Positions 8,809-17,399 of a stretch of DNA of 64,000 bases are shown piece after piece. The stretch covers positions 355,359-419,358 of the forward strand of contig JASBVF010000003.1 of NCBI GenBank assembly GCA_030147525.1. The letters run 5' to 3'. Made by a program: the position numbers and the translations under genes. A model generated the notes under the pieces. The model made no database searches, was not told where the DNA came from, and worked only from the letters and a program-made list of their open reading frames with translations. The DNA comes from Bacteroidota bacterium. Lineage in GTDB: Bacteria > Bacteroidota > Bacteroidia > Chitinophagales > Saprospiraceae. The first letter of the stretch is position 1; the number at the start of each line of letters is the position of its first letter.

Positions 8809-10965
8809 TTATTCTTCCACCAATTCCATCTCAATTTGCCGTTTTGCAAGGTCGGTTGACAGGATTTTTACCTTAACCGTATCCCCCATTTTCAGCACTT
8901 TACCGGTACGGTTGCCCGTCGCACGCAGCCGGCCGTCGCCAACGTCGAAGGACTCCTGCATCGTTTCAAAGCCAACCATGCCTTCGCATTTGTTGCCTTC
9001 AATCTCTACGAAAATGCCCCGGTCAATCATGCCGGAAACCAGCCCGGTGAACGTCTCGCCCACATGTTTTTCCATAAATTCCACCTGCTTGTATTTGATA
9101 CTTTCCCGCTCGGCGGTCATGGCTTTGCGCTCTTGCAGCGAAATGTGACGGCATTGCTCCTGCAGGCGGTCCTTGTCGATTCGCATCGTGCGGTCGCCCA
9201 GGTTCATTTCCAGAATCCGGTGCGAAAGTACATCCGAGTAACGCCTGATCGGCGAGGTAAAATGAGAGTAGTATTCAAATCCAAGGCCGTAATGCCCAAT
9301 ATTCTCCGTGGAATATTCTGCTTTGGCCATGGTGCGGATTGCAATGGGTTGCAACAATTTCAGGGCGCCGTCGTGCTCTGCTTCTTTTACCAGTTTGTTG
9401 AATGATCGTGCGATTTCCTGTGGCGTATTGATCTGCATTTGAAAACCAAGCTCTTTGGCAAAACGTGCCAGTTCGATCACTTTGTCAGGATTCGGATAAT
9501 CGTGGATACGATACACGAACGGGATTTCCATTTCGTTCTCCGCTTTTTTATGGATAAACGTGGCGACTTCCCGGTTAGCCAGCAGCATGAAATCTTCAAC
9601 GAGCATGTGTGCATCCATGCGCTCTTTTACATAAGCTTCCACCGGCACCCCATCCTCATCCAACCGGAAACGAACTTCTTCGGTATCGAAGTCGATTGCT
9701 CCGTTTTTGAAACGGTCTGCTCTCATTTTCTTGGCCAGCTTATTCAGCACACGGAGTTCTTTTGCAAAATCTCCCTTTCCACTATCCAGTCGCTCCTGCG
9801 CTTCTTCATAAGCAAACCGACGATCCGAGTGGATGATGGATTTACCAAACCAGCGGCCCACGAGCTTTTGTTTTTTATCAAACTCAAAAACTGCAGAAAA
9901 GGTCAGTTTATCCTCCTTCGGGCGAAGGGAACACAAGCCATTCGACAGTCGTTCCGGTAGCATCGGAAGCACCCTGTCCACCAGGTAAACAGAAGTGGAA
10001 CGGAGATAAGCTTCCTTGTCCAGTTCGGTTCCCTGTTTCACGTAATGCGTAACATCGGCTATGTGAATTCCGACTTCCAGGTTTCCGTTGTCAAGGTACT
10101 GGAAGGAAATCGCATCATCAAAGTCCTTAGCATCCTCAGGGTCGATGGTAAACGTGGTAACCTGACGCATGTCACGCCGGCGGTGAATCTCATACACCGG
10201 TATTTCCTCCGGAAATGCTTCCGATTCTTCCAGTACTTCTTTAGGAAACTCAAGGTCGAAACCATTGTTGATGAGGATGACCTTCATTTCAAGGTCACTG
10301 CCATCGGCGCCCAATACCGTAGTGATGACACCTCTCGGGCGTTGCCCTTGTTTTTTGTGCCATTGTTTGACTTTCACAACCACCCGGTCGCCGTCTTTGG
10401 CATCCTTCAGTTGTTCAGGATCCACCTGAATGTCCACCGGCATATCGAGGCGGGACGGCGCCACGATGGCAAGATTGCGTCGCAGCATCAGCGTTCCGAC
10501 AAAAGTATCGGAAGCTCGCTCCACCACTTTCACTACCTCGCCTTCCGGACGTTTGCGGCCTCTCGGCGTCCATACTGCAATCTGAACCATATCGCCGTGC
10601 AGCGCTGAGCCAAGATTTTTTGCAGCCACATAAACGTCATCATCTTCACCTTCACATTCAATGTAGGCAGCGCCAGTGCGGGTCATGTCCACATAGCCTT
10701 CCATCAGCTTTTTGGGTCCGAAGGACGAAGACCCCCGCTTAAGTTTGAATTTAAAATCTTCCAACGCCATTACCTGGTTGGATTCGGAAAGCTTAACCAG
10801 AGCGTGCAGGATGGAATCCTTGTTGTTGGCGACGCCCAGTTTTTTACTGATTTGTTTTGGGTTAAAACGGGTTTTGGGATTGTCTTTAAAAAGCTTCATG
10901 ATTTCACGCTGAAGCTGACCAGAAGTCAATTTCTTCTCCTTGGTCTTAGGTTTTTTCTTATGCAT
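8809..10965 (-). CDS. rnr: Ribonuclease R (RNase II family exoribonuclease)
   Basis: A processive 3'-5' exoribonuclease that can degrade structured RNA. The 718-aa protein has a lysine-rich start (HKKKPKTKEKK), a winged-helix-like segment to about residue 70, cold-shock-type OB domains to about 240, then the RNB catalytic domain with the metal-binding signature FTIDPEDAKDFDDAISF. The RNB core includes RIHDYPNPDKV and HFTSPIRRYSDVLSHR. It ends in an S1 domain (GLVSGMIDRGIFVEIEGNKC). Length and order fit RNase R rather than the shorter RNase II. A near-consensus -7 box, TATCTTCG, sits at 11042-11049. Confidence 0.95.
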   Translation of the reverse strand: MHKKKPKTKEKKLTSGQLQREIMKLFKDNPKTRFNPKQISKKLGVANNKDSILHALVKLSESNQVMALEDFKFKLKRGSSSFGPKKLMEGYVDMTRTGAAYIECEGEDDDVYVAAKNLGSALHGDMVQIAVWTPRGRKRPEGEVVKVVERASDTFVGTLMLRRNLAIVAPSRLDMPVDIQVDPEQLKDAKDGDRVVVKVKQWHKKQGQRPRGVITTVLGADGSDLEMKVILINNGFDLEFPKEVLEESEAFPEEIPVYEIHRRRDMRQVTTFTIDPEDAKDFDDAISFQYLDNGNLEVGIHIADVTHYVKQGTELDKEAYLRSTSVYLVDRVLPMLPERLSNGLCSLRPKEDKLTFSAVFEFDKKQKLVGRWFGKSIIHSDRRFAYEEAQERLDSGKGDFAKELRVLNKLAKKMRADRFKNGAIDFDTEEVRFRLDEDGVPVEAYVKERMDAHMLVEDFMLLANREVATFIHKKAENEMEIPFVYRIHDYPNPDKVIELARFAKELGFQMQINTPQEIARSFNKLVKEAEHDGALKLLQPIAIRTMAKAEYSTENIGHYGLGFEYYSHFTSPIRRYSDVLSHRILEMNLGDRTMRIDKDRLQEQCRHISLQERKAMTAERESIKYKQVEFMEKHVGETFTGLVSGMIDRGIFVEIEGNKCEGMVGFETMQESFDVGDGRLRATGNRTGKVLKMGDTVKVKILSTDLAKRQIEMELVEE

Positions 10966-11142
10966 TGTTTCTGTTAAAATAAATAAATAATAGTTGGTAA
11001 ATAATCGTACGGCAGGATGATGGACGGGCAGATCTTGTCGGCGAAGATAATGGAAAAACGTTTAGTCACCTAAAAAGTTCCATGCCGGCAAATTTTGCTC
11101 GCCGCTGAATTTTATTAACCTTCATAACGCTGCCCTCTCACT

Positions 11143-11352
11143 TCACTCATTATCATAACTGCCGTCAACATATTTCGATGTACTTTTCTCATCGGCCTTC
11201 AGCACGACCAGCACCTGCAACATAACCAGAACAGGCACCACCAGGCCCATGATGGCAAGCCCCCAATTGGTTTTTGAAAAAACGAGAAAAATCGTCAGCA
11301 ACATCAAAACCATAAAAATAAGCATCGTCGTAATCTTGTAATTCATCATCAT
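11143..11352 (-). CDS. Small two-TM membrane protein
   Basis: A 69-aa reading frame beginning with three consecutive ATG codons. It encodes two hydrophobic helices, about residues 8-25 (MLIFMVLMLLTIFLVF) and 30-52 (GLAIMGLVVPVLVMLQVLVV), followed by a polar acidic tail, KADEKSTSKYVDGSYDNE. The alternation of membrane and charged segments looks like a genuine protein, but there is no recognisable family. A purine-rich GGAAGAGAAA lies about 10 bp upstream of the start. It could be part of a transcript entering rnr, though 177 bp separate the two. Confidence 0.55.
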   Translation of the reverse strand: MMMNYKITTMLIFMVLMLLTIFLVFSKTNWGLAIMGLVVPVLVMLQVLVVLKADEKSTSKYVDGSYDNE

Positions 11353-11449
11353 GTTTTTATTTCTCTTCCACAGCTAATCATTAAAACTGCAGAAAATGGC
11401 CGGATCTATTAAAATTTTCATCAAAACAGGGCGATTCCCGTAAGGAACC

Positions 11450-11596
11450 ACGCAATCTATCACAGCTTACACGCAATCTATCGCAGCTTACACGCAATCT
11501 ATCGCAGCTTACACGCAATTTATCGCAGCTTACACGCAATCTATCACAGCTTACACGCAATTTATCGCAGCTTACACGCAATCTATCACAGCTTAC
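11450..11596. repeat. 21-bp tandem repeat, seven copies
   Basis: Seven head-to-tail copies begin at 11450, 11471, 11492, 11513, 11534, 11555 and 11576, with a truncated eighth at 11597. Each unit starts ACGCAATCTATC and ends CAGCTT before the next. Copies differ only at two positions (CTA or TTA, TCA or TCG). On the plus strand the unit reads as the heptad RNLSQLT and every difference is synonymous. That frame is open from 11385 to the TGA at 11700 but has no ATG, GTG or TTG. On the minus strand the unit reads VSCDRLR with R/K changes. The rest of the 11353-11784 gap holds only a promoter box. Confidence 0.95.
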
Positions 11597-11759
11597 ACGT
11601 CCGCAAAAGGCACAACTGACTCCAAACTTTCAAGAAACACACCTGCTAAACGAAGAACTCCTCCCTCTTTTAAAGGAACAGACTAATCGTTTCCACTTTT
11701 GAAACAGTTTTCTTTTGAAACATGACTCTACAGTTTGTGTTCAAAAATCGCAGCTTTGA

Positions 11760-11767
11760 TACATTTG
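11760..11767 (+). promoter_or_regulatory. -7 box upstream of the NlpC/P60 gene
   Basis: TACATTTG is an exact TAnnTTTG match, with TTTG at 11734-11737 (22 nt spacer, near the usual 19). It lies 17 nt before the ATG at 11785 and downstream of the alternative start at 11722, which supports the later start. Confidence 0.6.
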
Positions 11768-11784
11768 CACAAATATTTTCCAAC

Positions 11785-12990
11785 ATGAAAGTGCTACTTT
11801 CCTTTCTTACGCTGATCGTTTTCATCCTGAGTGCCTGCCAGGATAACGCCGACTTCATCCCGGCCCGTCAAATTATCGAAAATACCCGTCTGAAATATGC
11901 TCCGGACAAGCGGGTCGCTTTGTTTCAGATCGACACAACTTTCACCGAAAGGCCGCTGGTTTTAAAGGGTGAAACCAATCTGCCGGCCGCCAAAGCGGAA
12001 CTGCTCGAAAAGCTGACGGCAAGCGGCATCGCCTTCGCTGACAGCATCGAGGTACTTCCCTCGACGGCGCTCCGGGGACGGTATTTCGGCGTGGCGAATG
12101 TCTCCGTTTGCAATATCCGCTCGAATCCGAAACACTCCGCTGAACTGGCTACGCAGGCGCTGTTGGGCACTCCGCTGCGGGTGTATAAAAAGGAAGGCAG
12201 TTTTTACCTGGTGCAAACGCCCGATGATTACTTCGGCTGGCTGGATGCAGGCGGATTTGAATTGATGGACTCTGTGAAATACCAAAACTGGATGCAATCG
12301 GACCGGGCCGTCGTCACGCAGGATTATGTTTTTGCCTACGAGCAGGCTGATGAGACTTCGCCCAAAGTCACGGACCTGCTGGCCGGCAACATTTTAAAAA
12401 TCCTTAAACCTGCAAGCGGTTTCACCCAAATACAACTCCCCGACAGCCGCACCGGATTTGTGAAATCTGCCCACCTGATGCCCCTCGAAGAATGGCTCAA
12501 CACCCGTCAGCCCGACGCTGAACACATCCTCGCTACCGCAAAAGAAATGATGGGACGGCCTTACCTCTGGGGCGGCACCTCCGGCAAGGGAATGGATTGC
12601 AGTGGTTTCACCAAAATGGCATTTTACCTGAATGGCATTCAACTTCCACGTGATGCCAGTCAGCAAGTGCACACTGGCGAGGCCGTCGAAACGGATACGA
12701 CCCTGAAAAACATGCTGCCCGGCGACCTGCTTTTCTTTGGCCGCAAAGCTACTCCTGAGCAAAAAGAGAAAATCACCCACGTCGCCATTTATCTCGGCGA
12801 CGGCAAGATTATTCACGCCTCCGAGCGGGTGGAAATTGAAAGTATGCGCCGGGAAGACCCCACTTTTGCGGAGTATCGCCTGACTTCCTTTGTCAGAAGT
12901 AAAAGGATGATTGGTTCGGAAGGAAAAAACGGGGTGGTAATGCTGAAGGATTCACCGTTTTACGGCAGCGAAGCAGGCATCAGAGACTGA
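11785..12990 (+). CDS. NlpC/P60 cell-wall peptidase lipoprotein with SH3b domains
   Basis: A 401-aa lipoprotein that should cleave peptidoglycan stem peptides (gamma-D-Glu-diamino acid bond) in the periplasm. The start at 11785 gives MKVLLSFLTLIVFILSAC with a good lipobox. Two SH3b-like domains occupy about residues 90-240 (NVSVCNIRSNPKHSAELATQ). The C-terminal NlpC/P60 domain has catalytic Cys272 in GKGMDCSGF, His332 in ITHVAIYLG and the third polar position at His344 in KIIHASERV. The gene is convergent with rfbD and has its own promoter. The SH3b-SH3b-NlpC order resembles YkfC/BcNLPC-type muropeptide endopeptidases. Confidence 0.93.
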   Translation: MKVLLSFLTLIVFILSACQDNADFIPARQIIENTRLKYAPDKRVALFQIDTTFTERPLVLKGETNLPAAKAELLEKLTASGIAFADSIEVLPSTALRGRYFGVANVSVCNIRSNPKHSAELATQALLGTPLRVYKKEGSFYLVQTPDDYFGWLDAGGFELMDSVKYQNWMQSDRAVVTQDYVFAYEQADETSPKVTDLLAGNILKILKPASGFTQIQLPDSRTGFVKSAHLMPLEEWLNTRQPDAEHILATAKEMMGRPYLWGGTSGKGMDCSGFTKMAFYLNGIQLPRDASQQVHTGEAVETDTTLKNMLPGDLLFFGRKATPEQKEKITHVAIYLGDGKIIHASERVEIESMRREDPTFAEYRLTSFVRSKRMIGSEGKNGVVMLKDSPFYGSEAGIRD

Positions 12991-13011
12991 GCCTGCCCCA
13001 CTTTTCCCGGT

Positions 13012-13902
13012 TTAAGGCAACAAACTCAGACAATCTTTAAGGCTTGCCCGCCAGTGTGGTATCTCTACATCAAAAGTAGCCTTGATTTTTTGTTTGTTTA
13101 AAACGCTGTACGGCGGTCGTTTCGCAGCTGTGGGATAATCTTTTGTCTCGATGGGACGTACTTTAACGCTGATATTCCTCAGGTTGAAAATTGCGACAGC
13201 AAAATCGTACCAACTCGTCACCCCCTCATTGCTGTAGTGGTAAATGCCCTTGAGTAAAAACTTTTCGACCTCCTTGTTCTCTGCTTTCTGAAGTATGGTC
13301 AGTATCACTTTTGCAAGATCACGTGCATAGGTCGGCGTTCCGATCTGATCATAGATGACACCCAGTTCCGGCCTTTCAGTACCGAGCCGAAGCATGGTTT
13401 TCACGAAATTATTTCCGAAGGAAGAATACACCCAGGAAGTCCGGATGACCATGGCGCCATTGGTGTGGTTTTTCAGTACAGCCTCGTCGCCTTCCAGTTT
13501 GGTTCTGGCGTAAACGCCGTTTGGATTGGTGATGTCCGTTTCCATGAGGGGCGTATTCTGGCTGTTATGGTAAACGTAATCCGTTGAAAGCTGGATAAAA
13601 TTAGCATTGATTTTTGCACAGGCCTTTGAAAGGTTGGCAGGACCGACCGTGTTGACTCTCCAGGCGAGGCTGCTTTCCTCTTCAGCTTTATCGACTGCTG
13701 TATATGCTGCGCAATTGATACAATATTGAAAGGAATTCTTTTCAAAAAACTCCTGAACGGCTTTTTCATTCGTGATGTCCAGTTCTTCAATGTCTACAAA
13801 AACGAAACTGAACTGGTGGAATTCTGCGGCAAGTGTTTGCAACTCCTGCCCTACCTGACCTTTGCTGCCGGTGACAAGGATGATTGGTTTTTCTTGATTC
13901 AT
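13012..13902 (-). CDS. rfbD: dTDP-4-dehydrorhamnose reductase
   Basis: Reduces dTDP-4-dehydro-L-rhamnose to dTDP-L-rhamnose with NAD(P)H, the final step of the sugar donor for cell-surface polysaccharide. The 296-aa SDR protein shows the nucleotide-binding loop VTGSKGQVGQEL at residues 10-21, STDYVY, and the catalytic YxxxK in YARTKLEGDEAV. It lies 61 bp downstream of rfbC on the same strand, so the two are probably co-transcribed. rfbA and rfbB are not in the window. Confidence 0.95.
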   Translation of the reverse strand: MNQEKPIILVTGSKGQVGQELQTLAAEFHQFSFVFVDIEELDITNEKAVQEFFEKNSFQYCINCAAYTAVDKAEEESSLAWRVNTVGPANLSKACAKINANFIQLSTDYVYHNSQNTPLMETDITNPNGVYARTKLEGDEAVLKNHTNGAMVIRTSWVYSSFGNNFVKTMLRLGTERPELGVIYDQIGTPTYARDLAKVILTILQKAENKEVEKFLLKGIYHYSNEGVTSWYDFAVAIFNLRNISVKVRPIETKDYPTAAKRPPYSVLNKQKIKATFDVEIPHWRASLKDCLSLLP

Positions 13903-13963
13903 GATGTTTTAAAAGGTTTCAGTTTCAAAGGATTTTATTGGTTGCTTAAAAGCTCCAAGGTAC

Positions 13964-14506
13964 TCATAAATGCTGTCCGAAAGAAGGCCAGTTTCGATCC
14001 CGTTCTGCAATCGTCGCTTTTGAGAGATCAATTTTCCAATCCAGTTTCAATTGAGGGCAATCCGGACGAATACCGGCTTCGTGCTGTTTTGAATAAAAAT
14101 TATCGCACTTGTAAAAGAACTCCGCCGTCTCACTCAGCACAACGTAACCGTGCGCAAAACCACGGGGAATGAACAATTGCATTTTATTTTCACCACTGAG
14201 GATGCAGCTGTACGTTTTTCCGTAAGTCGGCGAATCCTTTCGGATATCGACCACCACGTCAAGCACTTCGCCCTGCAGCACCCGCACGAGTTTTGCCTGC
14301 GCAAAATCTCCTGTCTGGTAATGAAGCCCCCGCAAAACGCCAAAAGACGAGAACGCCTGATTGTCCTGCACGAAATTTACATCAATTCCCGCCTGTTCCC
14401 TGAAGGTCTTGGCGTTGTAACTTTCAAAAAAGTAGCCTCTGTCGTCTCCGTAAACGTTTGGTTCAAAAAGAAGCAGCCCGTGAATATCTGTTTTTAAAAA
14501 TGGCAT
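13964..14506 (-). CDS. rfbC: dTDP-4-dehydrorhamnose 3,5-epimerase
   Basis: Epimerises dTDP-4-dehydro-6-deoxy-glucose at C3 and C5 to give the rhamnose precursor used by the next gene. From the ATG at 14506 the protein is 180 aa, the normal length; the frame continues to 14554 but the extra 16 residues are not conserved-looking. The cupin fold is visible in PNVYGDDRGYFFESYN, the catalytic histidine in GVLRGLHYQTGDFAQAKLVR and the IPRGFAHGYVVLSE strand. It is followed by rfbD after 61 bp. Confidence 0.95.
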   Translation of the reverse strand: MPFLKTDIHGLLLFEPNVYGDDRGYFFESYNAKTFREQAGIDVNFVQDNQAFSSFGVLRGLHYQTGDFAQAKLVRVLQGEVLDVVVDIRKDSPTYGKTYSCILSGENKMQLFIPRGFAHGYVVLSETAEFFYKCDNFYSKQHEAGIRPDCPQLKLDWKIDLSKATIAERDRNWPSFGQHL

Positions 14507-14568
14507 TTCTCTAAATTCAAAATGAATGATTGAGGTCCGTTTAACAAAAAACAATCCAATCGTCGCTG

Positions 14569-15870
14569 CTATTTTTCCCGGAAAAAGATCGTGATAGGTA
14601 CGCCGCTAAAATTAAAATGATCCCGAAGCCTGTTTTCAAGGTAGTTTTTATAGCTGTCTTTCACGTGCTTGGGATGGTTACAGTAAAAAACGAAAGCCGG
14701 ATAAGGCGTCGGCAGTTGCGTCATGTATTTGATGCTGACAAAACGGCCACGGTGAGAAGGCGGAGGATAGCGGTCTATCTCCGGTTGCATCGTATCGTTC
14801 AGCAGAGATGTTTTAATCTTGCGTGAACGGTTTTCATAAACCTCCAATCCTACTTCCACAGCTTTGAAAATCCGTTGCTTTTCAAGCACGGAGGTGAAAA
14901 CGATGGGAATATCATTGAAAGGTGCAATCTTGGCTTTGATGGCATTTTCAAAATCACGGGCGGTGTTCGTCTCTTTCTCCACCAAATCCCATTTGTTGAC
15001 GAGGATGACAATGCCTTTGTGCCTTTTTTGCATCAGGCGAAGAATACTTAAATCCTGTTGTTCGATACCCGTCTGCGCATCGATCATCAGAATACAAATG
15101 TCAGCTTCTTCGATCGCCCTGATGGCTCGCATCACCGAGTAAAACTCCAGGTCTTCGTGCACTTTTGCCTTTTTCCGGATACCTGCCGTGTCGATCAGCA
15201 AAAACTCTTTGTCAAACTTGGAGTATTTCGAGTGAACGGTGTCCCGTGTCGTCCCGGCGATGTCGGTAACGATGTTCCGCTCTTCGCCAAGCAGTGCGTT
15301 GACCAGGGAAGACTTACCCACGTTAGGTTGACCAACGATGGCGAATTTCGGCAGATCGCTTACAACTTCCGGTTCTTCGGTAATGTATTCTGTAACAGCA
15401 TCCAGCATGTCGCCGGTACCGCTGCCGGTCAGCGATGAAATGAAAAATGTTTCATCGAAACCAAGGCTGTAAAACTCATTGGCTTCCAGGTACCGCTCGC
15501 TGTTGTCCACCTTGTTTACGACGAGGAGGACCGGACGGTCAGAGCGGCGCAGCATTTTTGCCACGTCCTCGTCCAGGTCGGTGATACCGGTGGTTACATC
15601 GACCAGGAAGATGATAACGGTAGCTTCCGTAATCGCAATTTTCACCTGAGAGCGGATGGCTGATTCAAAAATATCATCCGAACTGCTGACAAATCCTCCG
15701 GTGTCGATCACCGTGAAGTGCTTTCCGTTCCACTCGCAGGAACCGTACTGTCTGTCACGAGTCACGCCGCTGACATCGTCAACGATGGCTTGCCGCTCGC
15801 CGATGAGACGGTTAAAAATGGTTGACTTACCTACATTCGGCCTGCCGACTATTGCTACTATATTTCCCAT
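14569..15870 (-). CDS. der: Ribosome assembly GTPase Der (EngA)
   Basis: An essential double GTPase for 50S subunit maturation. The 433-aa protein has G domain 1 with GRPNVGKS at residues 8-15, VIDTGGF and NKVD, then G domain 2 with GQPNVGKS, IDTAGIRKK and NKWD, and a C-terminal KH-like domain. The length is typical. It has an exact -7 box at 15935-15942 with a leader of about 60 nt. The next gene upstream on this strand is era, another ribosome GTPase, so two assembly factors sit side by side. Confidence 0.97.
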   Translation of the reverse strand: MGNIVAIVGRPNVGKSTIFNRLIGERQAIVDDVSGVTRDRQYGSCEWNGKHFTVIDTGGFVSSSDDIFESAIRSQVKIAITEATVIIFLVDVTTGITDLDEDVAKMLRRSDRPVLLVVNKVDNSERYLEANEFYSLGFDETFFISSLTGSGTGDMLDAVTEYITEEPEVVSDLPKFAIVGQPNVGKSSLVNALLGEERNIVTDIAGTTRDTVHSKYSKFDKEFLLIDTAGIRKKAKVHEDLEFYSVMRAIRAIEEADICILMIDAQTGIEQQDLSILRLMQKRHKGIVILVNKWDLVEKETNTARDFENAIKAKIAPFNDIPIVFTSVLEKQRIFKAVEVGLEVYENRSRKIKTSLLNDTMQPEIDRYPPPSHRGRFVSIKYMTQLPTPYPAFVFYCNHPKHVKDSYKNYLENRLRDHFNFSGVPITIFFREK

Positions 15871-15934
15871 TTTTTATTTTTCAATTTTCTGAAATGGCTG
15901 TCTGTTAAATTTGATGACAACCACCTGTTGGGCG

Positions 15935-15942
15935 CAAATCTA
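15935..15942 (-). promoter_or_regulatory. -7 box upstream of der
   Basis: TAGATTTG on the minus strand matches TAnnTTTG exactly and lies between era and der, about 65 bp before the der start. It suggests der can be transcribed independently of era. Confidence 0.5.
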
Positions 15943-15966
15943 TCAATCCTTCGCCAACAACTGTGA

Positions 15967-16860
15967 TCACTCGTATCCAAAATGCTTTAACATCCGGTCA
16001 TCGTCCCGCCATTTGTCACGGACCTTGACGTGGAGGTCAAGAAAAACTTTATTTTCCAGCCAGGCTTCGAGGGACTTGCGTGCCTCGGTGCCCAGCTTTT
16101 TGATGGCGCTGCCTTTTTTGCCCAGTAAAATCATTTTCTGGGTTTCACGGGAGACAAAAATCAGTGCCTGAATTTCGATGAGCGGCACGCCTTTGCTCGT
16201 TTGCCTTTCCTTAAACGACTCAATCGCCACTTCGGTCGAGTACGGTATTTCCTGATGGTACAGTTCGAGAATTTTCTCCCGGATAATTTCACTTACAAAA
16301 AACCGCTCAGGGCGATCGGTGAGTTGGTCTTTCGGATAATACTCAGGCCCTTCAGGAAGGTGCGCCTGAATCTGCTCCAGCAGTTTGTCGGTATTTAGTT
16401 TGTGGAGTGCCGCAATGGGCAAGGTTTCAGTGAATGGCACCTGTTCGTTCCACCACTGTATCAGCTCCAGCACTTTTTCAGGCTGGGCAAGGTCGGTTTT
16501 GTTTATGACCAGAAACTTAGGGCCCTCGAAGTTTTTCAACTGGTTGATCACCGGATCATCCGCATCGTACTTCTCTTCTACATCCGTTACAAAAAGCATC
16601 AGGTCCGCATCCTCAAATGCCGACTGAGCGAAGCGGTTCATGGCCTCCTGCATTTTATATGCCGGGTTCCGGATAATGCCGGGCGTGTCAGAAAAAACAA
16701 TTTGAAAATCTTCGCCGCTCAGAATTCCCAGTATTCGATGACGGGTGGTCTGAGGCTTGGAAGTGATGATGGACATTTTTTCGCCGACGAGGGCGTTCAT
16801 CAGCGTGCTTTTGCCTACGTTTGGACGGCCTACTATGTTTACGAAACCAGATTTATGCAC
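15967..16860 (-). CDS. era: GTPase Era, 16S rRNA-binding
   Basis: Assists 30S maturation by binding the 3' end of 16S rRNA. The 297-aa protein has the P-loop GRPNVGKS at residues 10-17, the switch FSDTPGI, NKTD, and a C-terminal KH domain with ILLGKKGSAIKKLGTEA. It starts 26 bp after the unknown membrane-protein gene at 16887-17375, which follows glgB by 24 bp, so glgB, the unknown and era may form one transcript. Confidence 0.97.
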   Translation of the reverse strand: MHKSGFVNIVGRPNVGKSTLMNALVGEKMSIITSKPQTTRHRILGILSGEDFQIVFSDTPGIIRNPAYKMQEAMNRFAQSAFEDADLMLFVTDVEEKYDADDPVINQLKNFEGPKFLVINKTDLAQPEKVLELIQWWNEQVPFTETLPIAALHKLNTDKLLEQIQAHLPEGPEYYPKDQLTDRPERFFVSEIIREKILELYHQEIPYSTEVAIESFKERQTSKGVPLIEIQALIFVSRETQKMILLGKKGSAIKKLGTEARKSLEAWLENKVFLDLHVKVRDKWRDDDRMLKHFGYE

Positions 16861-16886
16861 TTTTTAAAAAATTGGTGAAAAAAAAT

Positions 16887-17375
16887 TCAAACAGTCAAAT
16901 CCCGGCCATATTGCCGGAACTGCTCCTGAAGTTGATCAAATTTAAACCCGGCAATGACTGCTTTTATCAGAAAATAGAGGATGACGAGTTTTAGTAAAAT
17001 TCCTCTGAACAATGACCCCGGCAAAATAACTGCGTAAAAAAGATGGTAAATAATAAATAAACCCAAGCCTGCTGAAAGTGCCGCTTTCGGATTATTTTTT
17101 ACCAACCAGGCTACCGAACAGTAAAGCAGCAACATGACAATTCCTTCAATCACAACGGCTGTCATGTCAGTATGCTCCAATCCGCTAGAGTCTTTCATGA
17201 TCCGGTAAGCGCCAATGGCAATGCCAAGAATCGCAAAACCAGCCAAAACAATAAGAGCTGTCCTGCCGTTCCGGATGTCTTTTAACACATCGTAGGACTC
17301 AATGTTGAGTTTGCGGAGAGCCGCCTCCTCTTCCGGGGACGATTCCCGTTTGAAATCATCATCTAAAATATCCAT
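16887..17375 (-). CDS. Unknown four-TM membrane protein
   Basis: A 162-aa protein with an acidic cytoplasmic N-terminus (MDILDDDFKRESSPEEEAAL), then about four hydrophobic helices between residues 38 and 145: TALIVLAGFAILGIAIGA, then GIVMLLLYCSVAWLV, SAGLGLFIIYHLFYAVILPG and LKLVILYFLIKAV. The tail, FDQLQEQFRQYGRD, is amphipathic. The layout resembles uncharacterised small Bacteroidota membrane proteins, but I cannot name a family. It lies tightly between glgB and era (24 and 26 bp), so co-transcription is likely. Confidence 0.75.
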   Translation of the reverse strand: MDILDDDFKRESSPEEEAALRKLNIESYDVLKDIRNGRTALIVLAGFAILGIAIGAYRIMKDSSGLEHTDMTAVVIEGIVMLLLYCSVAWLVKNNPKAALSAGLGLFIIYHLFYAVILPGSLFRGILLKLVILYFLIKAVIAGFKFDQLQEQFRQYGRDLTV

Positions 17376-17399
17376 GTTCTCAGGTGGGTTTCTGTGGAA

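Noticed and set aside
11381..11581. A minus-strand frame VSCDRLR across the 21-bp repeat
   Set aside because: Begins at a TTG inside the repeat, has no upstream start, and variants change residues (R to K), unlike the fully silent plus-strand frame.
11450..11596. CRISPR array
   Set aside because: The repeats are contiguous with no spacers.
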